From Paragorgia papillata (lineage: Eukaryota; Cnidaria; Anthozoa; Scleralcyonacea; Coralliidae): a stretch of 64,000 bases of DNA. The stretch lies in contig JAWNZC010000354.1 of the NCBI GenBank assembly GCA_035771165.1, forward strand, positions 2,119,001-2,183,000. Direction: 5' to 3'. Both the position numbers and the translations under genes were made by a program. The notes below the pieces were generated by a model. The model saw only the letters and a program-made list of their open reading frames with translations. It was not told the DNA's origin and made no database searches. Below are positions 8,401-17,335 of this stretch, one piece after another; the stretch's first letter is position 1, and the number at the start of each line of letters is the position of its first letter.

Positions 8401-11306
8401 TATTAGTGGCGGAAACATCAATAAAACACTCTATTTTATATAAAAAAACATAACCAGCCGATATCTTGTGACTTGATATCAAGTTAAACACAAGATAAGA
8501 CAAAATGAGAGGTAATATTTCGACTCTATTTCAAAGTCGTGATCAAACCAATAATTTACAAGCTTACTGAGCACAATAATCACAATGATATCATCGCTTA
8601 ATCACTTGGAAAATGTCATCAGGTTGACAAATCTTGTAAATTAATTTAAAGTGCCTATGTCATCCTCATGGACTTTACATATTTATACTAATTGGAACAT
8701 TCTGAGAAGATTTGTAATATATCTTCTCAGGCGAAAATTTGATCTTCATGGATTTTTTTGCCGTCAAAGTTGACGGAAGTGACGTCAAAAGAGGAATCTG
8801 TAAAGTGGTTTTCATATAGACAAATTCCTCTTTCGACGTCACTTCCGTCAACTTTAACGGCAAGAAAATCCATGAAGATGACATTTTCGCTTGAGAAGAT
8901 ATATTACAAATCTTCTCAGAATGTTCCAATTAATATAAATATGTAAAGTCCCTGACGATGACATAGGCACTTTAATGAATAGATTGCATTTTGCCGTTGT
9001 CTGTTCAGTTATAGATGCACAGATGACGTCACAACGTGGTAAGAACAAAAAAGTGGCCCACGAGATTAACCTCGCATTTTGTCTTATCTTGTTTTTAACT
9101 TGAATATCAAGTCACAAGATGACGATTTTCGGATTATGTTTTATTCTTTACATGATATTTTTATTTTGGAGAACAGTTAAAATAATGAAACAATGATTTC
9201 GGCTCCCATTTGAACCATGACGTTTTAAATTGTGCATGGCACGAAACGGAGAATCAGCCTTATCTTCGGATTGCAGGTTGGACAAAATTGAAGCAAAGTT
9301 TGTAGACCTAATTAATTCAGAGCCCGAACCTCGCCTAGTTTCAGATAGTTTTGCCAAACCAATCCGAATATTTTTTTGTTTTATGGTATGCACAACATTA
9401 CGCGTCATAGCTCGAATTACAAATCACAAATTACTCGTAAGAGGCTGGTAGTCAAATCCGTTGTAAATTGTGTTTTGTTTATATGCATGATAGGAAGGCC
9501 TGTCCTCTTGAAGGCACAGCGTCACCATGACGCAAACTTGAAAAACTTCGTGGACAAATTCAAGTTCACATGATTAATATTTTGGTGAATATCACACAGG
9601 TCAAAAGTTGAACTGAATAGTCCGTAAGAAAATGCACTAATGACTTACTCTTTTAACGTTTTAAGAATATCATTCCATTCCTTTGCACACAAATATAATT
9701 TTTGTCTCGTGCAAAACTATTAATTAAGCAGTAATTTAATACCTGACGCTGTGCCTACGACGATCAAAACGGCTGTTAGGAGGACTTGACGTTTTTCATA
9801 CAAACCTTTTTCATATAAATGCTTTATTGACCACGCAAGACCTGGCCTAGGAAGGCTGGAAGTTTTTCATATAAGCAACGCTCAACAGGGCTGGCATTTT
9901 TAGAAAGGCTGAAAAGAGTTCTTGTAAACATAGACATAAAGGGCTAGCACACTATAAAAGGACCTGTTTATATGCAGCCGGTTTGCCGGGATAAACTTTA
10001 CGTTCTGTTTATATGGAAGCGAGTTACCTGGCAAGTTGTAATATTTGAGATGATTTGCATCAACAAAAGTGACATAAACAACGAATATAGAAAATTCATC
10101 CCGCTATGCCGAGTTATCGAGGGAAAAGTGTTTATATGGGGAAATGCTTATCCCGCTTTGCCGAGATCCCGGCTGCCAGTGCCGAGTTCTCGCCAAGGCG
10201 AGTTACTCGTCTGTCTCATATAAACACTGCGGTGGAAAAAACAGTGTTTGTTCTATCGACCGGGAACTCTTCATGTGCCGAGGAACTCGGCTGGCCGGGT
10301 AATTCGCCTCCATATAAACAGGCTCTAATCTGTTTTCAAACGAAAACGGAGACTTTTTTATACGGTTAGGCCTCTTTCGTCCACACTAATCCGGCGTCTT
10401 CGGTGACCCCAAAACGGAGCGTTTCGAAAACGCTCTCCAGAGTGGAGACATTCGAAGACACCGTTTTTCTGCACCAGTGTGGACGGTAAAAACGAAGCTT
10501 TTGGAAAACGTTGATGTCACGATTATGTCATGGGAAGCACGGGTGGCGTGTGCTGTTAGGGCGCTGCCTCTCACCAAAAGTTAAGCCCGGTTTAACGGGG
10601 TTAGTACTTGGATGGGTGACCGTCTGGGAATAACCATGTTCTCGAGCTTGGAACACTCATGTGAGTAGAGTTTAGTTGGTCTCTCCTGTGCTTCGAGGGT
10701 TTTTCGCCGGGTTCTCCGGTTTTCCTCCCTCCATAAAATCAACACCTAGGTCTGTGATTCGTGGTCTGACATGTGTGTCATAAATGTGTCGTAGGGCGGC
10801 TGCTTCGAGCGCCTTTAATATGCCTTCGATTTTGCCACTTGAAATTTAGTATGTAAATTGCTCTTGAAAAGCCCCTTGTGGGAAGAAGTAATTAAAATCT
10901 GTATTCTGTATCTTGGTTTCAGTCGCCTAGAACTATTCATTCATAGATCTTTTTAATTAGCGTTTTACTAAACGGCGAAAACGATTCGAAAACGATAGTG
11001 TGGACGGAAAACTATTGATACGTTTTCGATACGAGGTCTCCGTTTTCGTTTGAAAACGAATTATTATCTCAACCGTAAATTGTCCAGTCAGAGAGCTTGA
11101 TTTGTACCACGTGACCAGTTAATTTATCGTAGAATTACCCTCCACAGCGGGGTATAAAAAGGTCTATAAATGCTAAGTATACGTTTGAAAGTCGCATCAA
11201 GTTATGATATACTCTGTCCCAAACTGGAATTTAATTTGTGTTTCTTTTTCCTAAAGATCTGGCTAACGTTTGCGCTTGCCTCACAGGAATATTACAATTA
11301 GGTTAA
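5434..11306 (+). CDS. Gene A: secreted two-module cysteine-containing precursor, six coding exons
   Basis: Exons by splice sites: 5434-5525, 5690-5772, 6473-6538, 7850-7865, 8060-8166, 11257-11306 (stop TAA); intron phases 2,1,1,2,1; 137 aa. Exon 1 encodes a signal peptide (MKFFVAFLLVCGLFAFSHA, cleavage likely after residue 19) and an acidic stretch. Exons 2+3 and 5+6 are duplicated modules: each begins DDEKRFIP or DDKRFFLPG and carries one cysteine near the end of its first exon and a CxC (CTC, CAC) in its second. The 16-bp exon 4 encodes EMVKR between them. Lys-Arg pairs before each module and in exon 4 suggest processing by a prohormone convertase into two peptides of three cysteines each. 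The product should be secreted. I do not recognise the family; a host-defence, signalling or venom role is possible but nothing here decides. Every boundary has AG/GT and the frame stays open, so the model is good but without transcript proof. Confidence 0.75.
6551..6611. mobile_element. 61-bp fold-back element with 9-bp TSD
   Basis: Nearly perfect palindrome starting CAACCTCGTACCCAGGGTC, flanked by a perfect 9-bp duplication ATGATGTTG (6542-6550 and 6612-6620). It lies in gene A intron 3. Related elements are at 19317-19733 and 45831-45917. A 9-bp duplication fits Mutator-like transposases. Confidence 0.85.
6873..7177. repeat. Large palindrome in gene A intron 3
   Basis: Arms of about 145 bp (outer words TTTTTCTGAGTTTTGAGCTG and CAGCTCAAAACTCAGAAAAA) meet at a short loop near 7018 (between ACAACTGCCATTTTG and CAAAATGGCAGTTGT). 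Probably a fold-back MITE. A transcript through it would form a long hairpin. Confidence 0.85.
7494..7650. mobile_element. 157-bp MITE with GATATACTGCCGAAA ends
   Basis: Inverted ends GATATACTGCCGAAA and TTTCGGCAGCATATC enclose AGTCCAACGTTTCGAGCG and CCCTTCGTCAGAGCGAAACG, words I remember as very common in coral genomes. Lies in gene A intron 3. Confidence 0.65.
8455..9125. mobile_element. Nested palindrome (about 670 bp) in gene A intron 5
   Basis: Outer arms pair TATCTTGTGACTTGATATCA (about 8462) with TGAATATCAAGTCACAAGAT (about 9101). An inner palindrome (about 8650-8975) has arms of about 150 bp around the repeated word GACGTCACTTCCGTCAACTT. The stretch 8990-9075 is shared with 13752-13905. 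No intact ORF; a non-autonomous fold-back element. Confidence 0.75.
9130..9955. other. Gene A intron 5, no feature recognised
   Basis: Intronic DNA between transposons. Two TTTTTCATA words recur in 9790-9870; short ORFs here have no support. Confidence 0.4.
9958..10325. mobile_element. MITE with ACCTGTTTATATG ends
   Basis: Ends GGACCTGTTTATATG and CATATAAACAGGCTC are inverted. The inside is rich in GCCGAGTT and CCGGGA words. A second copy (13090-13482) aligns over most of its length and a fragment lies at 2062-2175. It abuts the next element at 10332 almost exactly. Confidence 0.75.
10332..11057. mobile_element. TIR element with GTTTTCAAACGAAAACGGAG ends, interrupted by a SINE
   Basis: Perfect 21-bp terminal inverted repeats begin GTTTTCAAACGAAAACGGAG. 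Inner words CGTCCACACT and AGTGTGGACGG are also inverted. The 5S-derived SINE at 10536-10812 splits it. It has no transposase. Lies in gene A intron 5. Confidence 0.8.
10536..10812 (+). mobile_element. 5S rRNA-derived SINE, copy 2
   Basis: Carries AAAGTTAAGCCCGG, then GGTTAGTACTTGGATGGGTG and ACCGTCTGGGAAT, the 5S rRNA promoter half, followed by the same body as copy 1 including GGGTTCTCCGGTTTTCCTCC. The 5S-like part spans about 10575-10640. RNA polymerase III internal control elements look largely kept. Confidence 0.85.
11153..11162 (+). promoter_or_regulatory. TATA box inside gene A intron 5
   Basis: GGGGTATAAAAAGG lies about 100 bp upstream of the last coding exon (11257), close to the 97-bp TATA-to-ATG spacing of genes A and B. 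An E-box CACGTG is at about 11109. It could drive a short transcript of the last exons or be a relic; no start codon fits. Confidence 0.3.
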
Positions 11307-11314
11307 GATTCCCA
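11307..11314 (+). other. Gene A 3' UTR start and donor site
   Basis: Eight bases after the stop codon the sequence reads CCCA|GTAAGT, a strong donor, implying a spliced 3' UTR that removes the microsatellite. Confidence 0.55.
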
Positions 11315-11329
11315 GTAAGTTTCTCAAAG

Positions 11330-12475
11330 GGGTGGGTGGGTGAGTGGGTGGGAGGGTGGGTGGGTGGGTGAGTGGGTGAGTGGGTGAGTGGGTGAGTGGG
11401 TGAGTGGGTGAGTGGGTGAGTGGGTGAGTGGGTGAGTGGGTGAGTGGGTGGGTGAGTGGGTGAGTGGGTGGGTGGAGTGAGTGGGTGGGTGGGTGGGTGG
11501 GTGAGTGAGTGAGTGAGTGAGTGAGTGAGTGAGTGAGTGAGTGAGTGAGTGAGTGAGTGAGTGAGTGAGTGAGTGAGTGAGTGGATGAGTGAGTGAGCGG
11601 ATGAGTGAGTGAGTGAGCGGATGAGTGAGTGAGTGAGCGGGTGAGTGAGTGGGTGAGCGAGTGAGTGGGTGAGTGGGTGAGCGGGTGAGTGAGTGGGTGA
11701 GCGGGTGAGTGAGTGGGTGAGCGGGTGAGTGAGTGGGTGAGCGGGTGAGTGAGTGGGTGAGCGGGTGAGTGAGTGAGTGGGTGAGCGAGTGAGTGGGTGA
11801 GTGAGTGGGTGAGCGGATGAGTGAGTGGGTGAGCGGGTGAGTGAGTGAGTGAGCGAGTGAGCGGGTGAGTGAGTGAGTGAGCGGGTGAGTGAGTGGGTGA
11901 GCGGGTGAGTGAGCGGGTGAGTGAGTGAGTGGGTGAGTGAGTGAGTGGGTGAGTGGGTGAGTGGGTGAGTGGGTGAGTGGGTGAGTGGGTGAGTGGGTGA
12001 GTGGGTGAGTGGGTGAGTGGGTGAGTGGGTGAGTGGGTGAGTGGGTGAGTGAGTGAGTGAGTGAGTGAGTGAGTGAGTGAGTGAGGGGTGAGTGAGTGAG
12101 TGAGTGAGTGAGTGAGTGAGTGAGTGAGTGAGTGGGTGAGTGGGTGAGTGAGTGAGTGAGTGAGTGAGTGAGTGAGTGAGTGAGTGAGTGAGTGAGTGAG
12201 TGAGTGAGTGAGTGAGTGAGTGAGTGAGTCAGTGAGTGAGTGAGTGAGTGAGTGAGTGAGTGAGTGAGTGAGTGGGTGAGTGGGTGAGTGGGTGAGTGGG
12301 TGAGTGGGTGAGTGGGTGGGTGAGCGGGTGAGTGAGTGAGTGAGCGGATGAGTGAGTGGGTGAGGGGGTGAGTGAGTGGGTGAGCGAGTGAGTGGGTGAG
12401 TGGGTGAGTGGGTGAGTGGGTGAGTGGGTGAGCGGGTGGGATGGGCGAGCGGGTGGGTGAGCGGGTGGGATGGGT
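11330..12475. repeat. GAGT/GGGT microsatellite, about 1.15 kb
   Basis: Four-base units GAGT and GGGT with occasional GAGC and GGAT, in blocks of (GAGT)n and (GAGTGGGT)n. It lies in the predicted 3' UTR intron of gene A, starting about 15 bp after the donor. Runs such as GGGTGGGTGGGTGGGT (about 11490) can form G-quadruplexes. The long minus-strand frame of THSL/THPL repeats is only this tetranucleotide read with a lack of stops. Confidence 0.95.
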
Positions 12476-12540
12476 GCATGAATGGCTGTATTTTATTGTA
12501 ATGCATTTGAATATATTTACGTCATTTGTGCAATTTTTTC

Positions 12541-12625
12541 TTTATTATTATAATTATGAGTGGATGGATGGAGGAATGGCTGGATGGACGGAGGGAGGAG
12601 CGGATGGATAGATGGATGGTCAGAG
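12541..12625. repeat. GGAT-type imperfect microsatellite
   Basis: Degenerate GGAT/GGAG units follow the main GAGT array after a 60-bp gap, still inside the predicted 3' UTR intron. Confidence 0.7.
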
Positions 12626-12720
12626 AGAAAACGGACAGGAAGACAGACACATATGATTGGTATAAATTGCTATTAATGGAAGAAACATTCAAAGATTAAT
12701 GATAAATTTTTTTTCAACAG

Positions 12721-12850
12721 AACTCAGATGGCACACAGGAATTGAAGAATTATCATGGAACTAAAAAATCAAGTTGTTAGCATAGTAACTGTAGTAAATC
12801 AATGATTGTAGAAAAAAGCATAGAAACATAATAAATATCTTAGAAACTGC
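12721..12850 (+). other. Predicted 3' UTR exon of gene A with poly(A) signal
   Basis: A polypyrimidine tract and CAACAG acceptor end at 12720. The exon contains no long frame and has AATAAA at 12830-12835; another AATAAA is at about 12921. Pairing with the donor at 11315 makes a 1.4-kb terminal intron that holds the whole GAGT repeat. Confidence 0.55.
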
Positions 12851-13089
12851 ACGAAATTGCTGTTTTTGTTCTCCACGCGCATGTCACTGCATGGTAAAAT
12901 GCATGACTTTATGAAGGTTCGAATAAAAAGCTGAATCGGTCGAAAACTTAGGTCTTTCTACTTTTCTAAAATATATCGGAATAAAAATAGATCTGAAGTA
13001 GCTCGCGGGCAGGTCCTCCTGTTGTCACAAGCGCCGCGTTGAGGGAGCCTGCTCGCAGGCTAGATCTGAGGAATTTCTCGCTACCTTCG

Positions 13090-13482
13090 GAAGGCCTAAT
13101 TTAAGCCGAGCCGAGTTATTTACCAGCCCAGCCGAGTTACCCGGTTTGCCGGGATAAACTTTATATACGTTCTGTTTATAAGAAAGCGAGTTACTTGGCA
13201 AGTTTTAATATTTGAGATGATTATCATCAACGAAAGTGACATGAAGCAACGAATATAGAAAATTCACTCCACTATGCCGAGTTACCCGGGGGAAGTGTTT
13301 ATATGGGGAAATGTTTATCTCGCTTTGTCGAGATCCCCGCTGCCATTGCTGAACTCTCGCCAAGGCGAGTTACTCGTCTGTCCCATATAAACACTGCGGT
13401 GGGAAAAACAGTGTTTGTTCTACCGACCGGGAACTCGCCATGTGACGAGTAACTCCGCTGACCGGGTAACACAGGCCCTTAG
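13090..13482. mobile_element. CCTGTTTATATGG-family MITE, second long copy
   Basis: Shares with 9958-10325 the blocks CCGGTTTGCCGGGATAAACT, GTTTATATGGGGAAATG, CTCGCCAAGGCGAGTTACTC and ATATAAACACTGCGGTGG, ending ACACAGGCCCTTAG. Confidence 0.75.
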
Positions 13483-13751
13483 TTTAATTATCATTTCTAT
13501 GTTTGTAACTAGGGTTTAGTATAACCCTTGTTCTTAAGTGGTTTGTTGTCGACTCCTCAAGTGCCGGTAAACCATATATAAATGAAGAAAAAAAATACAT
13601 GACGTAATACCTTGCGAATGCCAAATTAGGTAATAAAAGAGCGGACCGGGCGGTATGTCCTCTGGCCAATACTATAGGTTTTCAAAGAAAGGAATTCTTG
13701 TTGCAAAACAACAAGAAGGAATAATTCTTGTCTCTATTTAACAAATAGATT

Positions 13752-13905
13752 CCATTTTTTTGTTGGCTGTTCAGTTATAGATGTACAGAAGACGTCACAA
13801 CGTGGTAAGAACATCAGTGACCCACTCGACTGCGTCTTGTGGGCCACTTTTTTGTTCTTACCACGTTGTGACGCCATCAAAAAAATGGAATCTATTTGTT
13901 TTATA
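13752..13905. mobile_element. Fold-back element related to the 9-kb palindrome
   Basis: Arms TTCCATTTTTTTG...ACAACGTGGTAAGAACA and TGTTCTTACCACGTTGTG...AAAAAAATGGAA enclose about 30 bp. The inner TTCAGTTATAGATG and GTCACAACGTGG sequence is shared with 8990-9075. Confidence 0.8.
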
Positions 13906-15160
13906 CAATACAAAAAGTTAAAAGGTTTTTATCGAAACTCTTTATCATGCCGGATTTGGGGGCATGAAGAAGGAAAAAAGTAAGTCAGCTGACGTGATCT
14001 GACGTGTCCATGTGTCTGTCCTCTAATAGATCATGGCCAACAACCAATGAAAACGCGCATAGCAACCAGAGTATTGTATAAAGGGTAATCACAACACCGT
14101 CTTCGTTATCTATACAACGCCACTTATTTTATTAATGACTTTCAAAACGTCCCAGCATGCACTGCTAAAATGATGGCAGTGTCGGTATTAAAGTCGATCT
14201 TGATAAGCAACAGTTCTCATATTTTGGCCGTTGTTGTCGTTCTGAAGGCGTGAAAATGCTCTAAGGAGGCTGATTTTATGTCGCGGGTCTATTACGACTA
14301 TTTGAGAAATGCAAAATGGCATAAAAAAGCAAAATTGGCTTCGTTTTTTTCTGTATAGGTAAAGCACACAGGACGTTCTCAACTTCTAATTCTTTATTAC
14401 AGTCAAGGCCGAAAGATTTTCGCGGTGACATCAAATCAGCCCGTAATCGGGCTAGCCTGCCTCATATGACATGCAGCCCCCATAACTGTGACTTCGTCAA
14501 ACTGTAAAATTCATGTTGCTTTTTGACCGCCGCTGTCGTCCAATATAAAACGTCAATATACAGTAAATTAATTATATAATCCACCTTATAAATTGTTTGC
14601 CGAAATAAATCGTTCTTGCACGTTTTTTTTGGTTCTTTATTTGTCCAAGTAAACTTTAAAATGAAACTCTTTATTTAGATGGCTATAGCCCCTTTATTAT
14701 TTTACTCTGTCTAACATCAGACCATTTTGCTCGTCAAAAGGAGAACCCCCAGTGCAGGCATCTCAGCTTATATATATATATATATATAGCAATGGGTCAA
14801 TGAAGCAGGGAATTATCAAAACATTAATAAATTATTTCGCGAAGAAAATATATAACAGAAATTAATTTCAATCAAAACTTAATTTAGTTAATCGGATAAA
14901 GAATTAGTCCTAATTTACATAAACGTTTCATTAGATTTTTTCAGCTTAAACACATATCTTTAAGATTGTTAATAAACCGAAACATTTCGGCAGCGTGAAT
15001 AAGCCATTCAAACGGCTAGAGTTTGTATTTAAGATATTTAATTCTATTTTATATATTACTTAATCTGATTAGTTATTATATCGCGCTAAATATTATACGG
15101 TGAATGCAGAATTATGAGTAATAGTTAAAACATGCATGCGCAGTGGTAATGGATCTTTAT
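13906..15160. other. Intergenic, no gene recognised
   Basis: Space between genes A and B. It holds one member of the ACTCGTC dispersed repeat (about 14690-14750) and a short TA run (about 14770-14788). Short ORFs have no support. Confidence 0.5.
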
Positions 15161-15181
15161 GTAATATATCATACACGAGAA

Positions 15182-15290
15182 ACCGTTTATTATCTGATTT
15201 GAAAACATCGGGAAGTGTGTTGAAAAACGGGACGATAGCCGATTTTTTTTAACTCACTTCGAGGTGTTTTTAAATCAGATAATAAACGGC
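15182..15290. mobile_element. Fold-back MITE
   Basis: Arms ACCGTTTATTATCTGATTTG and AAATCAGATAATAAACGG flank about 60 bp. Similar in build to the fold-back subfamilies 1 and 2. Confidence 0.7.
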
Positions 15291-16420
15291 TTTCGGGTGT
15301 GTGGTACATAGCTTCTCAAACAAATCCGTATTTGTATAGGTAAGCGCATGAGGCCAAGGAAATTTAAGGTTTAATTTCACGAGTGTTTCCAAAATTCTAC
15401 AGAATTGCTGTTAATAATATAGCGAGGAAAATTATTCAAGAGCAATATTATTATGTCCAGAAAATGTCGAAGTACAATGTACCTTATCACGGTCGGTGCT
15501 CGGCAACATTCCAAATTTCCCTCGCTCTATCGCTGTGCATGTAGCTTTCTTTTTGTAAACGCAGGCAAAAGTTCGTAAATTTTCTAGTGTATTCATTTTC
15601 ACTAATAATTTACACTCCTTCAATAGTTTAAATTAGTTCAAAGTAAACAAAAAAGCATTTTCAGACCGAAAAACCTTGCAGATTTGTTGGAAATATCAAA
15701 TATGTCAGTTCCCTGAGGTTCACTGTTGCTAAGTAACCGAGCGACCAATCACATGCAAGAACTGCTGATCGTGATCGTTATTAATGATTTAAAAAGTATA
15801 TAATATTTCATAAGCGACTGCATTACCAGGGGTATAGAAACACGAGAGAATAATGAAAACCACAAGGTTGCAGGCCGAGTGATTTTTATTCTTTCAAGTG
15901 TTTTACGAACACAAGAGTACAACGAAAATCACGAGGTGATACGGTGATAGGCCTAGTTAAAAGGCTGGTATATATATACTTCCGAGATTGGTTTTGATAA
16001 CGAAATATTTATATGTTTATACCAGCTTATACGTTCGATTATCCCCGCAGGGAAATAGCTTTGTTAAACTGTAAAAAAAATCATTACAGATCAGAATTGC
16101 TAGCAACGGTTTTGTTAGCTTTTCATATATTATACCATGGAAAAGCATATTTCTAATATTCACATGCATATTGATTGATTGTTTTGCCCAAGCAAATGGT
16201 GTCCAAGCAATTGAGGTTGATAGAGTCGTATAACGTAACCAGGTCGTCAGAATCGTCTGGTAACACTATTATCTGGAGTAATATTAAAAAAGTCGCATGT
16301 ATATTGTGTGTTTGTTTTGTCCAGCTATGGAACCGTGGTATTCCGAGCTGCTTGCGGTTCGCTCGAGAACCAATCACTTTCACACTGCGTGTTACCTCAT
16401 TAAGTTCGCCCCGTTTTTGG
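15291..16420. other. Intergenic, upstream of gene B
   Basis: No gene recognised. A weak inverted repeat with GAAACACGAG-type words (about 15838-15935) relates to the MITE at 22423-22574. Confidence 0.4.
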
Positions 16421-16430
16421 AATATATATA

Positions 16431-16438
16431 TATATAAG
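16431..16438 (+). promoter_or_regulatory. TATA box of gene B
   Basis: TATATAAGCCC, at the end of a short TA run, lies 97 bp upstream of the gene B ATG. Apart from the TATA and CC the leader differs from that of gene A. Confidence 0.65.
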
Positions 16439-16527
16439 CCCTCAACTTTGACCATTTCGACGCTCTGGGTTTCCGACTTCGAACAGCAAAACAGGTTGGT
16501 GATCTGGTGATCATTTTTTGGACTACA

Positions 16528-17303
16528 ATGAAGTTTTTTGGAGCGATTTTGGTTTGTCTACTTCTTGCCATTCCGTATGGCTCGCCACAGCAGAAAACTG
16601 TAGTCATGAAACAAGGTATCCATCGGCACAGGAAAGTTGGCCAGGGCGTAATTGAGCCATTAAGGTAGGACAATTTTATTTTAATGGGTATACACTTATA
16701 CGTTAAGACATTTATAAAGAAGTTTATTTCTTTACATTGTATCTATACCACCATTAACTCATTGTTGCCTAGGATGTCTGAGGGTTCTCCATTAGATGAG
16801 TAAAATCGTTTAACAGAGTAAAAAAGTCTGTCTGGGGCTCAGAAATCTTTCCTAAGTTGAGCTTGACGAACGTCCACCAAACGTCTGTTAAGTCAAATCA
16901 ACCCTTACAAAAATTCCACGGGAACATGTTCCAAAATCACGTGTGATCACATGTGATTTTGAAACACGAATTCATTTGCAAGGGAAGTTACTAACTTTCA
17001 TTTCTTTCCTAGCTCTGAAGAAATAACATTGTTTTTCAACAAAAAGTGGAATACTTTTACTGAGCTTAGCAAACGGCTGCAACAAGAGTCATCTAATTTT
17101 TGCAGAGAGAACTTCGGAGCCCGTAAGTATACTTTTAGGGATAGATCAGATGAATTGAGTTTGCCCGCGGTTATATATAATCGGGCTGACTGTTTGAGCT
17201 TCTTATAACAATTATATAATCAGCTGCAGAAAACCTTTAAATGCAAAATTTTTTGTTCGTTTTTTCACCGTATATATCGTGTCACATTTTTAGTAGTTTT
17301 GAA

Positions 17304-17335
<32 letters not shown>

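Noticed and set aside
11298..12506. 402-aa minus-strand frame of Thr-His-Ser/Pro-Leu repeats
   Set aside because: It is a tetranucleotide microsatellite without stops in that frame; all frames of the repeat behave alike and it overlaps the predicted intron of gene A.
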